Below, piece after piece: positions 46,401 to 50,790 of a stretch of DNA of 64,000 nucleotides; position 1 is the stretch's first letter; every line of letters begins with the position of its first letter. The stretch is from Liolophura sinensis (Eukaryota; Mollusca; Polyplacophora; Chitonida; Chitonidae). Both the position numbers and the translations under genes were made by a program. The notes under the pieces were generated by a model that did no database searches, was not told the origin of the DNA, and was given only the letters and a program-made list of their open reading frames with translations. The DNA is taken from assembly GCF_032854445.1 (NCBI RefSeq), contig NC_088296.1, forward strand, positions 7,416,966 to 7,480,965, written 5' to 3'.

Positions 46401-47373
46401 TTGAAACTTGGTATGTGGCTTCACAATAACAAATCACCGATCAGGGTTTTGGGTCATTTGTATTGGGTTTAAACTTGTTATGTGGCTTCACCACAACAAA
46501 ACACAGATTGGGGTTTTAGGCCATTTGTATTGAGTTGAAACTTGGTATGTGGCTTCACCACAATAATACACGGATTGGGGTTTTGGGCCATTTCTTACGT
46601 TTTCAGCAAAATTATGACTATTTTTGTAAATTATCTGGATGGAAATCAAGAAATCATGTCGCACACCATAAAGATGGATTGCATAATCCTTGCTGTTGGC
46701 CAATCATCATTGGGTTTAGTTCCCTTCAACGTTTTTGTGATGTTGCTTACTGCATTTGGTGTCAAAGGATCACTCTGTGGCCCTCGAATGGGTTTACTTG
46801 TTGTAACGACTTGGGTATGATGAACTTTGACATAGCCTAATTTTTCAACCTTTTTTACTGCCTCTGCACCCAATATTTTGAAACATTCTGAGAGAACTAT
46901 GGGGCGTACAGAAATAATTTGCATAGTTTTATGAAGCTTGCATCTTTAGCGACACAAACAAATCATTTTAGCATCATTTTCGTAATAATTGGAAGCATAA
47001 CTTCAACTTAAAAAAAGTGCTTTAGTGGTTGAAAAGCTTGAAGGTTTACAGTATGTGTACATGTAGCCATTATTCTGACGGATCAGACAAGTAGGGGGCA
47101 TCTATTGCTTTGATTTTGTAAAGCTTCCGGAAGGCTTGTTTTGCATCTAAAATGAACGTTTTTGAAGAAATTGAAAGACACATAAGGTACTCATTTCTAT
47201 GTCTTGTCTGTTTCAGGTTTATCAGCAGTAAGAGTGGGAAGATCCATTTGCACACGGACATTCGTCTCATCTTTGCACGGGATAAATTTGAGTTTGATCC
47301 ACGAGTCGCAAACTATGAACTCCGGTCCTTCACAGAAGGACCGAAAAATCCAAAGTTTTCCCCCAAAAGGTGA
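3320..47373 (+). CDS. ATOSA: Atossa homologue (ATOSA/FAM214A-like), 12 coding exons
   Basis: join(3320..3335, 34326..34507, 34846..35054, 36187..36321, 37500..38946, 41369..41488, 42585..42658, 43446..43575, 44335..44493, 45106..45174, 45464..45654, 47217..47373). Every border is GT/AG, phases agree, and the sum is 2889 nt (962 residues plus stop). The N-terminal block (about 20-180) and C-terminal block (about 766-962) match vertebrate ATOSA closely; the middle is divergent and polar. DUF4210 begins at LLGNFE (766-771). The chromosome-segregation-type region covers about 900-962, ending NPKFSPKR. Family knowledge: Drosophila Atossa is a nuclear transcriptional regulator that boosts mitochondrial metabolism in macrophages; the molecular role of the vertebrate proteins is less clear. 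The ATOSA and ATOSB split is vertebrate, so this is probably a single pro-orthologue. Only exon 1 is less certain. Confidence 0.93.
4921..4992. repeat. (TTA/ATT)n microsatellite
   Basis: Interrupted trinucleotide run of ATT/TTA units ending in GTA units (TAGTAGTAGTAG). Confidence 0.8.
5495..5612 (+). repeat. Dispersed element D, partial copy
   Basis: The stretch from CCTAAAATGTCGTCCATGAC to GATATCCCACTGG resembles the segment at 60605-60730. It also resembles the GTGATATCC blocks of the 26.3-26.6 kb array, so it appears to be a low-copy dispersed repeat of unknown class. Confidence 0.5.
5975..6168 (+). mobile_element. tRNA-headed SINE, family C, 3' part
   Basis: Contains the body block GTAAGGCGTCTCAGTGAAGC, the block GCAGTGGAAATCCGTCCTGC, and the tail CGTATGACTGTTAAGTACGA followed by CACTCACTCACT. 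The tRNA-like head seen at 10031 is missing or too decayed to recognise. Confidence 0.75.
6178..6245 (-). mobile_element. End fragment of a MITE-like element (GGGGCC...CCACAAAGCC end)
   Basis: Read on the minus strand this starts GGGGCCGATTCCACAAAGCC. The same type of terminus bounds 50566-50790. The tandem 39-bp array begins at once on its right side. Confidence 0.5.
6246..7420. repeat. 39-bp minisatellite, about 30 copies
   Basis: The unit contains GAATGAATACACTGGCTAAT followed by TGCATATTTCTGTTCTGAT. Point variants alternate (TTCTGTCC, TTTGTGTTC, ATTACATA), and some units are shortened, as near 6865. Because 39 is a multiple of 3, a spurious 245-codon minus-strand frame with a 13-residue period runs through it (6156-6893). 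Some variant combinations (for example GATTGAATACACTG after TCTGTCCT) recur, suggesting amplification of multi-unit blocks. Confidence 0.97.
10031..10371 (+). mobile_element. tRNA-headed SINE, family C, full length
   Basis: The head looks like a tRNA: AGCACAGTCGGTAGAGCG (A box) and GGGGTCAATCCTGGG (B box). The CCGC/GCGG stem with loop TTTGGGA suggests descent from a tRNA-Pro(TGG). A body with GTCGTCTCAGTGAAGTAGAA follows, and a tail GTCATATGACTGAAAAATTG that ends CACTCACT. Not a functional tRNA gene, as the acceptor stem is not maintained. Confidence 0.85.
10455..10515. repeat. Tetranucleotide-type simple repeat
   Basis: GAATGAATGAATGAAT passes into CAATCAATCAATCAGTCAAT, a simple (GAAT)n/(CAAT)n tract. 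Confidence 0.85.
10563..11042. repeat. 41-bp minisatellite, about 11 copies
   Basis: The unit joins TACATGTACAGTTCGTTCAG to TTCGTTTGATTTTTACCACAC. Variants have GGTCG for GTTCG. Several consecutive units lack one T of GTTTGATT (around 10812-10910), a linked variant that spread as a block. Confidence 0.97.
11221..11465 (+). mobile_element. tRNA-headed SINE, family A
   Basis: Head GGGGTTAGCACGCC, then AACCCAGGAGCCTCTCACCA, B-box-like GTGAGTTCAAGTCC and tail GTATAAGTGAAATATTGTTG. It ends AAACACATTGAAAC, a decayed version of the usual ACACCAATCAAA. Confidence 0.8.
12545..12788 (+). mobile_element. MITE-like element, family F
   Basis: Begins CCTAATTCCTCGACTTTTTG and ends CAAACATGCAAAAATGTTAAAGAATTTAC. 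The two ends are approximate inverted complements. The inner blocks GGCTTCACAAAAAGTA and ATCAGTCTACACAGA are shared with 27648, 27926 and 42305 (inverted). A (TA)n run abuts the right end. Confidence 0.65.
13545..13995. repeat. Degenerate element with repeated AGCCAGTTT/GTGAACG motifs, split by a SINE
   Basis: Motifs such as TGAGCCAGTTT, AAAGCCAGTTTC, TGAGCCGGTTTA and ATGTGAACG recur with alternating orientation, as in some non-autonomous DNA elements. A family A SINE sits inside it at 13687-13841. Confidence 0.35.
13687..13841 (+). mobile_element. 5'-truncated family A SINE with 11-bp target duplication
   Basis: AAGCCAGTTTC occurs at 13676-13686 and again at 13842-13852, directly flanking the insert. 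The insert keeps only the 3' part of family A, from CGTATGTGGGAAG to a (AAAAT)n tail. This is the signature of target-primed reverse transcription. Confidence 0.9.
14840..15055 (-). mobile_element. tRNA-headed SINE, family A, inverted
   Basis: Read on the plus strand it begins with the TTTATTTTATTTGATTGG tail and GGTTTTACGCCGTACTCAAG. It then runs through the body to a B-box complement and GGTGAGAGGCTGGTGGGTCA. The extreme tRNA-like 5' end is missing. Confidence 0.85.
15424..15750 (+). mobile_element. tRNA-headed SINE, family B, full length
   Basis: Head AGTGGCCTAGTGGCTAGAGC with B-box-like GGGATCAGACCCGGG. The body has GTCTGGTGTCTTCGGCATAA and a short (TA)n/(CA)n. The tail CGTCATATGACTGAAAACAT continues to TTGTTAAGTACGAAACACC. 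Confidence 0.87.
16003..16267 (+). mobile_element. tRNA-headed SINE, family A, full length
   Basis: One of the better preserved copies: head GGGCCTCCGTGGATCAGTTG, GTTAGCGCTCTAG, GACCCAGGAGCATCTAACCA, B-box-like GTGAGCTCAAGACC. The tail CGTCGTATAAGTGAAATATT is followed by ACACCAATCAAATCAATAAA. Confidence 0.9.
16965..17125. repeat. 43-bp tandem repeat, about 4 copies
   Basis: Unit CATCAGGAACTACAGTGAAA plus TGACGTACATATAGCAATTTAAA. The first unit is slightly longer (ACTGTACATATAGC). It is unrelated to the 43-bp array at 19.4 kb. Confidence 0.9.
17774..17850 (+). mobile_element. Family A SINE, 5' head only
   Basis: GGGGCCTTCGTGGCCGAGTG, GGTTAGCACGCCAGC and GTGACCCAGGAGCCTCC are present, then similarity is lost. 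It is 3'-truncated, unlike most copies in the window. Confidence 0.75.
19365..21545. repeat. 43-bp satellite-like array, about 50 copies
   Basis: The unit reads GATATTTAAAATCATCATAC, TACTGGGCATGAAGTGATCT, ACA. Variants are confined to a few sites: ACAG/ACGG, AAAATC/AATATC, and GGGCATG/GGGCTTG/GGGCTTA/GGGCATC. ACGG is usually linked to AATATC. Edge units (19380 and 21430-21540) are the most diverged, as expected for unequal exchange. The AATATC version makes GATATTTAATATC a palindrome. Confidence 0.98.
21875..22140 (+). mobile_element. tRNA-headed SINE, family B, 5'-truncated
   Basis: Starts within the body (TTTGGCACTCAGCTCTCAGA). It continues through GTCATGTCTGGTGTCTTTGG to the tail GTAATACGACTGATAAAT and AAACACCCCAAGCATACAT. 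The tRNA-like head is absent. Confidence 0.82.
22590..22705. repeat. 21-bp tandem repeat, about 6 copies
   Basis: Unit GTCACACCCGAGCCTTGCATG with C/T and A/G variants. Being a multiple of 3, it opens several spurious frames. Confidence 0.92.
22832..22879. repeat. (TA)n microsatellite
   Basis: About 24 uninterrupted TA units. Confidence 0.97.
23640..24013. repeat. 29-bp minisatellite, about 12 copies
   Basis: Unit ACAGATACCTGTTGAGGTAC followed by ATTCACATC or ATCCACAAT. One unit has an extra ACACATC insertion near 23900. Confidence 0.95.
24695..25070. repeat. Degenerate repeat of AAGGTGTACCTGAGGTA motif
   Basis: The words TCTAAGGTGTACCTGAGGTA and CTGAGGTACAT recur at irregular spacing, interspersed with TTTTTTAACTTTCAAA. 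This is an old array or irregular amplification. The GAGGTACAT core is shared with the 29-bp array 0.7 kb upstream. Confidence 0.65.
25286..25480. repeat. 44-bp tandem repeat, about 4 copies
   Basis: Unit TGCCTGTTGCCTGTTACATT then GAAGGTGCCTGTTGAGATCA and CAGA. Confidence 0.92.
26255..26645. repeat. 45-bp minisatellite, about 8-9 copies
   Basis: Unit GTTTGGATAGAAATTACAGG, GTGATATCCAACTGGGTATT, TTCAG. Flanks resemble a dispersed element also at 5495 and 60605. The unit is a multiple of 3, so spurious frames run on both strands (160 codons on the minus strand). Confidence 0.96.
26788..26890 (+). repeat. Dispersed GATT/GGCTTAACGCC element, copy 1
   Basis: GAATGAATGATTGATTGATT leads into TTATGGCTTAACGCCACATT and then CAGCCATATGG. 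The segment at 54186-54285 has the same order of blocks. Confidence 0.5.
27402..27506 (+). mobile_element. Family A SINE, 3' part
   Basis: GGTTTCCTCCCACCATAATG, GTCCTATAAGTGAAATATTC and AAACACCAACCAAATACATA are present. Confidence 0.8.
27648..27835 (+). mobile_element. MITE-like element, family F
   Basis: Begins CTAATTCCTCAACCTTTCTG and ends CAAACATGCGAAAATTTTGAAG; the ends are near-inverted repeats. A second copy follows within 100 bp. Confidence 0.7.
27896..27922. repeat. (TA)n microsatellite
   Basis: About 13 TA units, lying between two family F elements. Confidence 0.95.
27926..28105 (+). mobile_element. MITE-like element, family F
   Basis: CCTAATTCCTCTACATTTTTGC at the left and CAAACATGCGAAAAGGTTGAAG at the right. 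The internal GATTGGATTGGCCAATATCA and ATCAGTCAGCACAGAG match the copy at 27648. Confidence 0.7.
28168..28310 (+). mobile_element. Family A SINE, 3' part
   Basis: CAGCAACTTGCGGATGGTCG, CACCATAATGCTGGCCACTG, GTCGTATAGGTGAAATGTTC and a TAAATAAATAAATT tail. Confidence 0.85.
28465..28870. repeat. 41-bp minisatellite, about 10 copies
   Basis: Unit CCCAACCAGTAATGAGTTAA then AAGCATGTACATGTATGTAGA. Two versions (ACACATATGTAAA and ATGTATGTAGA) alternate in the first units. Confidence 0.96.
29263..29395 (-). mobile_element. Family A SINE, 3' part, inverted
   Basis: On the plus strand: TTTTACACCGTACTCAAGAA, TTTCACTTCTACAACAGCGG, AGCATTATGGTG, then AGGTTGCTGGCAGACCTTCC. The (AAAT)n tail is missing. Confidence 0.75.
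29522..29702 (+). mobile_element. Family A SINE, 5'-truncated
   Basis: AGCTCATCCTGGTTTCCACT, GCCAGCAACCTGCAGATGGT, CATAATGCTGGCC and AAACACCACTCAAGAAAATA. Confidence 0.8.
29968..30046. repeat. 20-bp tandem repeat, 4 copies
   Basis: Unit ATTGCATTCAGATAATGCAT, one copy with GATGATG. Confidence 0.93.
30085..30235. repeat. 30-bp tandem repeat, 5 copies
   Basis: Unit GTCACATGCGTGCACATGAT plus TTATTCTGAA. Confidence 0.95.
30345..30830. repeat. Degenerate 17-18-bp array (ATCATGTAATAAGTTGTT)
   Basis: About 25 imperfect units with variable spacing and TAATTATGTGAT variants. Confidence 0.85.
31815..32158 (+). mobile_element. tRNA-headed SINE, family C
   Basis: Head with GGTAGATCCAGGATCAATCC (B box) and GAAGTTGTAACTTCCTCGCT. 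The body has GTCGTCTCAGTGAAGCAGCA, and the tail is CGTCATATGACTGAAAAATT ending ACTCACTCACTGAC. The first ~15 bases of the head are decayed. Confidence 0.85.
32483..32618. repeat. Near-perfect 57-bp inverted repeat (hairpin), 22-nt loop
   Basis: Arm 32483-32539 pairs with 32562-32618 with only two mismatches. The arm core is GGATAACAACTCCTGGATTT. A 14-bp direct repeat AACTGCAGTAAGTC stands at 32468-32481 and at 32649-32662, so the hairpin may be part of a recent insertion of about 167 bp. In the atossa sense strand it would fold in intron 1 RNA. Confidence 0.95.
32800..33475. repeat. 25/27-bp minisatellite, about 26 copies
   Basis: Unit GATGGACCAGTAGATACACG plus TCACA, alternating with a longer version carrying GATATACACG. 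A block of roughly 200 bp (32935-33135) is repeated with few changes at 33140-33340, pointing to segmental duplication inside the array. Confidence 0.96.
34326..34507 (+). CDS. ATOSA: Atossa coding exon 2
   Basis: Acceptor TTGATGTTGCAG, donor GAG|GTGAGG. Residues 6-66. It contains GFLVLEARTP, then KGRVEGPHCPSAQ, matching the start of vertebrate ATOSA (LITEGRTPE, then KGR and HCP). An in-frame TAA at 34301-34303 lies upstream of the acceptor, so the exon needs either exon 1 or its own ATG at 34340. Confidence 0.9.
34567..34782. repeat. Diverged direct repeat, two units of about 75 bp
   Basis: The stretch from AAATTCTTTGTTGGGGCCAC to TTTTCTTGTGTGTAATGAAA occurs at 34567-34640 and at 34705-34782, with a unique spacer. 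It lies in intron 2 of the Atossa gene. Confidence 0.85.
34846..35054 (+). CDS. ATOSA: Atossa coding exon 3
   Basis: Acceptor TTGGTGCAG, donor AAG|GTAGGT. Residues 67-136. It contains CRKANLVRRQ, ELLWRNGIPMCVEV and ILLERWSIHVVP, which align with the vertebrate ATOSA blocks around LLWKNNLPI and LLLERW. Confidence 0.95.
35518..35865 (+). mobile_element. tRNA-headed SINE, family B, full length
   Basis: Head TTTGATGGCCTAATGGTTAG, B-box-like GGTATCAAACCCGGG. Body GTTATGTCTGGTGTCTTCTG, tail CGTCATATGATTGAAAAATC and GTTAAGTGTGACG. It lies in Atossa intron 3. Confidence 0.87.
36187..36321 (+). CDS. ATOSA: Atossa coding exon 4
   Basis: Acceptor TTTTTTTTAG, donor CAG|GTAAAT. Residues 136-181. It contains LLQAVRSYLHFSQLSAWLSS, almost identical in pattern to the conserved vertebrate block (AVRSxxxFSQLSAWLS). 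Confidence 0.96.
36431..36616 (+). mobile_element. MITE-like element, family G
   Basis: CCAATATTTTGAAACATTCT, AACTTGCACAGTTTTATGAAG and GTTGAAAAGGTTGAAGATTT are shared with copies at 43868, 45975 (inverted) and 46845. All four lie in introns of this gene. Confidence 0.7.
37500..38946 (+). CDS. ATOSA: Atossa coding exon 5, large central exon
   Basis: Acceptor TAACCTCAG, donor GAG|GTTAGT; 1447 nt, residues 181-663. The start (PQADINQVTIKVSVESLPRV) matches vertebrate VALKVSVQSLPR. The rest is polar, rich in Ser, Lys, Pro and Asp, and probably disordered. It carries a helix-like segment AAEELEAYLATIAERN and a DVDSVFDFCQEDVV stretch with alternating acidic and hydrophobic residues. This exon diverges most from vertebrates, as usual for the family. 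Confidence 0.96.
40010..40196 (+). mobile_element. 5'-truncated family A SINE with 10-bp target duplication
   Basis: CAAGTACTGT stands at 40000-40009 and 40197-40206. Between them is a family A 3' part from CATGCTGGCTTCCTCTCC to a (AAAT)n tail. It lies in intron 5 of the Atossa gene. Confidence 0.88.
40337..40401. repeat. (TA)n microsatellite
   Basis: About 32 TA units, the longest in the window. Confidence 0.97.
40643..40825 (+). mobile_element. Family A SINE, degenerate
   Basis: GGGATTCGTGACTAATG, GGCTGCTAACGCGGTAC, CGGGAGCCTCTTACCAGTG, GAGTTCAAGTCCAGCTTATT and GTCTGCCAGCAACCTACTG are recognisable; the tail is lost. Confidence 0.7.
40975..41185. mobile_element. Possible MITE with a GGGGCC-type terminus
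   Basis: The right end ATTGCTTCGTGATCCCGGGGCC resembles the termini at 6178-6245 and 50566-50790. Internal CTTAGACTTAAATCAAAATTT and AAATTTTGACTTGAGTTTAAG are inverted complements of each other. Confidence 0.5.
41369..41488 (+). CDS. ATOSA: Atossa coding exon 6
   Basis: Acceptor CCTCTGGTAG, donor CCA|GTAAGT; 120 nt, residues 664-703. It contains STSTGLPSRSSP, matching the vertebrate QTGLPLLSSP block that precedes the DUF4210. Confidence 0.88.
42305..42484 (-). mobile_element. MITE-like element, family F, inverted
   Basis: GTAATTCTTCGACCTTGTTTTC at the left and GAAGAGGTTGAGGAATGATGG at the right. The core TTTTTGTGAAGCCCTGAAAT is the complement of the blocks at 27648 and 27926. Confidence 0.65.
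42585..42658 (+). CDS. ATOSA: Atossa coding exon 7
   Basis: Acceptor CATTCTTCAG, donor AAA|GTGAGC; 74 nt, residues 704-728. It encodes APTKKKSSGKFDYDSSL, aligning with vertebrate PQRKTQSGCFDLDSSL. The Lys cluster could act as a nuclear localisation signal. Confidence 0.92.
42988..43207 (+). mobile_element. Family A SINE, 5'-truncated
   Basis: GTGAGTTCAAGTTTAGCTCA, GCAGCCTGCGGATGGTCATG, CGCCGTCGTATAAGTGAAAT, GAGTACGGCGTAAAACACCA and (AAAT)n. A C-rich run near 43105 is an internal expansion. Confidence 0.9.
43268..43370 (+). mobile_element. Family A SINE, 3' part, degenerate
   Basis: ATGATGCTGGTCGCCATCAT, GAAATATTTTTGAATACTGC and AAAACACCAATCAAATAAAT. Confidence 0.78.
43446..43575 (+). CDS. 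ATOSA: Atossa coding exon 8
   Basis: Acceptor TGTACTTCAG, donor GAG|GTCAGT; 130 nt, residues 728-771. It ends STSAPASTNSLLGNFE. LLGNFE is the invariant start of the DUF4210 region. Confidence 0.95.
43868..44020 (+). mobile_element. MITE-like element, family G
   Basis: GGAGAAATAATTTGCACAGT, TTATGAAGCCTGCAGCTTTA and GTTGAAAAGGTTGAAGATTT match the other family G copies. Confidence 0.7.
44335..44493 (+). CDS. ATOSA: Atossa coding exon 9 (DUF4210)
   Basis: Acceptor TTTGTTTGCAG, donor CTG|GTGAGT; 159 nt, residues 772-824. It contains ESVLNGRIEPIGVVEGFSAE, EIGASGAFCPKHITLPV and SVSDDNAPSPYL, nearly identical in pattern to vertebrate ATOSA. Confidence 0.97.
44598..44694 (+). mobile_element. Family A SINE, 3' end
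   Basis: CTCACCATAATGTTGGCTGC, GTATAAGTGAGATATTCTTG and CCAATCAGATAAATGTATAA. Confidence 0.8.
44731..44976 (-). mobile_element. Family A SINE, full length, inverted
   Basis: On the plus strand: TTTATTTGATTGGTGTTTTA, CGCCGCACTCAAGAATATTT, CCTTCTCACGCACGACGGG, GCGCTAGCGCGCTGACCAAT and CCACGGAGGCCC. The tRNA-like head is complete. It lies in intron 9, close to the plus-strand copy at 44598. Confidence 0.92.
45106..45174 (+). CDS. ATOSA: Atossa coding exon 10
   Basis: Acceptor TTGTTACAG, donor GTG|GTAAGT; 69 nt, residues 825-847. GHINLDCGRRKGYHVPKAGT aligns with vertebrate GVITLESLGKRGYRVPPSGT. Confidence 0.96.
45464..45654 (+). CDS. ATOSA: Atossa coding exon 11
   Basis: Acceptor TTCTTTTTTAG, donor AAG|GTAAAA; 191 nt, residues 848-911. 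TLFNPNKTVVKMFVVRYDLS and MPPNCQTFLRQR are the family hallmark. The insert KDSSSDDTDDES is more acidic than the vertebrate equivalent and has casein-kinase-2-like sites. Confidence 0.97.
45686..45817 (+). mobile_element. 5'-truncated family A SINE with 10-bp target duplication
   Basis: AATGTTCCAG flanks it at 45676-45685 and 45818-45827. The insert spans from GGACTGCCAGCAACCTGCAG to CACCAATCAGATAAATAAAA. Confidence 0.88.
45975..46105 (-). mobile_element. MITE-like element, family G, inverted
   Basis: GTAAACCGTCAACCTTTTCAA, AAAATGATGCTAAAATGATTC and TTTGTGTCACTAAAGATGGAA are complements of blocks in the copy at 46845. Confidence 0.7.
46106..46590. repeat. 67-bp repeat array with head-to-head inversion
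   Basis: About six plus-orientation units (from 46206) contain GGTATGTGGCTTCACCATAA and GGGTTTTGGGCCATTTGTATTG. A bit more than one unit at 46106-46187 is in reverse orientation. Arm 46106-46187 can pair with 46206-46288. It is in intron 11, so the transcript could fold into a hairpin of about 80 bp. Confidence 0.93.
46845..47056 (+). mobile_element. MITE-like element, family G, most complete copy
   Basis: From TTTTTCAACCTTTTTTACTG to GTTGAAAAGCTTGAAGGTTT; the ends are short approximate inverted repeats. Confidence 0.72.
47217..47373 (+). CDS. ATOSA: Atossa coding exon 12 and stop
   Basis: Acceptor TGTCTGTTTCAG; residues 911-962 and TGA at 47371-47373. FISSKSGKIHLHTDIRLIFA and ELRSFTEGPKNPKFSPKR match the conserved C-terminus of vertebrate ATOSA/ATOSB. 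Confidence 0.97.
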
Positions 47374-47983
47374 CCCAGATGCCACCTTAGAAACTGGAAT
47401 GATTTTACCCAAGGATTGTTGCCATGGACACATGAAGATGATTTCAAGGAGTCTCTTCAAGGTTGTTAATGCTGTTCGTTGTTATTGAATTGTTGGTATT
47501 CAGAAGAACATAGACATGACCTGTTGAGAGTATTTATTGAACTATTGGTTGTTCTCCTTTGACATTCAAGAATGTCCCAAGCATTGTCTTTGGTACAAGC
47601 ATCGGCAGTGATCACTCTTGAATTGTTACATTGTCAGAATCGTTGGTGTTCAAAAGAACACAAGGATAACTTTGTTAAGACTATTTAGAGAACGAGGGAT
47701 AGTTTTCGTGGCACATTTGTACAAGAATGTCCAAGCCTCATCTTTCGTACATGCATTGTGTATGATAAATTCTTGAATTGTGGAGATGACAGATTTGTTG
47801 ATGTTCAGAAGAGCACATTTATATAAAGGCGATCTTTCTAAGTTCCCACATACAAGTAATTTGGTGTTGCTGTCCAACATGTAGATGGGGCTGCTGAAGC
47901 TGACAGATGCTACAGGATTTTTACACATGTCAGTAATTTTCAAGGAGTGAAGTGTGAAGATAATCTGAAATGTTACACGTATG

Positions 47984-48475
47984 GTAAATGGCCTAAAATT
48001 TTGCCCAAAACAGTGCAGATTTTGGAAGCAAATATAAAATGTCCTAAAATATTAGTGTTGGCGCTGAAACTTACCTTTTTCCAATAGCAGGCCTTCTAAA
48101 CAAACCTCAAAACACCTTACTACAATCAATAGATCTCTCATTCCAATAGAAAATCCTTCTACCTTCCAAACAAACCTCAAAACACCTTACTAGGATCAAT
48201 AGATCTCTCCTTCTAATAGAAAATCCTTCTACCTTCCAATCAAACCTCAAAACACCTTACTACCATCAATAGATCGCTCATTCTAATAGAAAATCCTTCT
48301 ACCTTTCAAACAAACTTCAAAACACCTTACTACGATCAATAGATCGCTCATTCAAATAGAAAATATTTCTACCTTCCAAACAAACCTCAAAATACCTTAC
48401 TACGATCAATAGATCTCTCAGAATCAGGCAAGATGTGCAAATTTTAGGACATTTGTGAAATTTTAGGTCATTTAC
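47984..48475. mobile_element. Terminal-inverted-repeat element enclosing a 70-bp array
   Basis: GTAAATGGCCTAAAATTTT at 47984 is mirrored by AAATTTTAGGTCATTTAC ending at 48475. A second inner pair AAATGTCCTAAAAT and ATTTTAGGACATTT is also perfect. The 70-bp tandem repeat occupies the interior. Confidence 0.75.
48101..48420. repeat. 70-bp tandem repeat, about 4.5 copies
   Basis: CAAACCTCAAAACACCTTAC begins units at 48101, 48171, 48241, 48311 and 48381, an exact 70-bp period. Differences are single substitutions (for example GATCTCTC/GATCGCTC). Confidence 0.97.
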
Positions 48476-49479
48476 TGTAAATTCACTCTGATGTTGTTGA
48501 AGACGCATCAGGTTGTTGCAAGTGTAAAACAGGTTTTTGTAAGCAGATGTCACTGACTCACTGGCAAGATAGATGTGTATGCGCACAGGTAGCTTGTGGT
48601 GGCATTTTGTTGTGGATAGAGTATGGATTTGCTCGTCAGTGTCAAATGCCATCAGGAGTAAATGCCATGCCATCGAAAACATTGATATCGTGTGGATAAG
48701 GATATAAAAAAAATACATTACCGATGGATTGGGAATTTGATGAGGTTGCTAATGAAATGAGTTTAGCTGATGAAACACATGTTGGTGATCTAGTTTGGAG
48801 TGCTGCTGTTGGCTTTTTAGTACAGTGGATCATTCCAAACTGTCAATCAAGAACAGACAATTAACCAATCATAAGCAGTATTGTTGCAAATATTTCAACC
48901 GGATGTCCACACAATGGTTACAAATGTTCAATTTTTGACGTCACTATTACTTTCATTGGGTATGAAATGAAAAGTAACGTTGTCATGAGAAAGGGCAGTG
49001 GGACATTAGATGTGTTGGATCCATTCATGCTTTGCGTTGAACAGTAGAGGCAGACAAGCTGGAAGGTGTGCTGATAACCAGTATTTTGATGAAATTCATG
49101 GGTTATGAATGATGTTTTAACAGTTTATGTCCAGGAAACCAGCTGTTAGGCGAATTAATAACCAGTATTCTGATGAAATTCAGGATTAATGAGCAGTGCT
49201 GTATACTTTATACGGCTTGGTGTTTTAAAGAAAATTTCGCACAAGATATTTAGCTCAGTAGTTAAAAACAATCAACAAAAAGGGGTTTTGGTACGTGCAG
49301 GAGATTTTGAGGGTTCTTGAAGAGGGTGTACTGATGTATAAGGAAGTAGGAGCCCTGAGAGATTGGCTTGGCATCACAAAAATGTTACCGGCTGCAGTCC
49401 ACCAGGTGGCGCTATTGTGAATGTATTTAATTGACTGCCACTGTTCTTGTTTCTGGAAATATTTATCCCCGTTTATCAT

Positions 49480-49545
49480 GAAGGGGTGTGGTTTTACCAT
49501 GAAGGGGTGTGGTTTTACCATGAAGGGGTGTGGTCTTGATGGGGA
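49480..49545. repeat. 22-bp tandem repeat, 3 copies
   Basis: Unit CATGAAGGGGTGTGGTTTTAC. Confidence 0.92.
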
Positions 49546-50058
49546 GGGGTGTAGTGAGTGGGTCACCACTAACATGATTTGAGATAAGCTGTCATATATC
49601 GATGCTCTATTTTTTTTTTAGAAAGTGTTGAGTACAATAGTTAATGATAGCAGTGATCGTCCGGGTGCCAGTTGTTGTTGTTTGCTGGAGGATTTGGTGA
49701 AGGGCTTGTTTAAGTCTCGCATAGCATGGTGGTAAGCGTATTAGTTGCTGTAGTGCCCTCTAAACGAAAATGACAGTTGTAATAGCCTACACACATTTCT
49801 CCATCATCAGTTAATGTATACCTGTAAACGATACTTAAACGTATATGTTTGACAGTGCAAAGTTTCAAGTCCTACATGAAATGATGTTAGATCACCATGG
49901 TATAAAGTATCATTCCAGAAAAGAAATGTGCTAGGTTCAGCAGGAAAAAAACAGCATCATCAGATTGTTCTGACATTTTGCTTCCAGTTACTTTGAGCAA
50001 ATCTGACAGCTCGATGACAGATTATAACAAAATGCACTTTCTTATCGTTGTTTGTTAA

Positions 50059-50148
50059 AGAATGAAATGGTTGATGTGATTGGTTACGAGACCGGTGCGC
50101 CCAGAATGAAATGGTTGATGTGATTGGTTACGAGACCGGTGTGCCCCT
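50059..50148. repeat. 44-bp tandem duplication
   Basis: AGAATGAAATGGTTGATGTG continues to ACGAGACCGGTGCGCCC and is repeated once with one change near its end, suggesting a recent event. Confidence 0.93.
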
Positions 50149-50565
50149 TATATGCTCGGTGAAACCATTGGTTGACATTTGTTGGATTGACATGTACTTG
50201 GCATGTGTGTTGGTTTCGTATTCAGTGGTTCGTGTGCAGCGCCATTATTGCAGGATTTCAGAGCTTTTATTATGGAACTGGATATGGTTAGTTGGTGCAT
50301 GAACATTGGTTTTGTGTAAGTTTGACTTAAGATGTACATTTCGCTTAAATCTGGGGAAATATAGCAAGATTTTCTAAAATTTGATAGTCTATGAAACTAT
50401 ACTTTTCTCATTCTTGCATTTACCGTACATGTGAACAGAGCTAATTCTGACTGGCTGCTATATACAGACAGGTTTGAAGTGTGGGTGTGAAGGTACAATC
50501 CAGTAAATCTTCAGCCATCTCTTTCTACTCGCATCCAGCAGGCTAAGCTTAGCATTCCCCGTATC

Positions 50566-50790
50566 CGTGGGGCCCGTTCCACAAAGCCATTTTGGGTTAA
50601 TGTCCAAAACTTTAATATTTCACCACAAAACGAAATATTTGAAACCGGATGCCTAACTTTGACTTAGATTGTACTATCACATCTTAGAATCATTAGTCCA
50701 AAGTTTGGTTGCTTCGATGCATGTATTGAAGAAGTTAATTTGCGTTAAAATTTTAGGCTAAAGCCCGAAATTGTTTGTGAAACGTGCCCC
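50566..50790. mobile_element. MITE-like element with GGGGC-type terminal inverted repeats
   Basis: The left end GGGGCCCGTTCCACAAAGCC is mirrored by TTTGTGAAACGTGCCCC at the right. It has no coding capacity. Confidence 0.7.
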
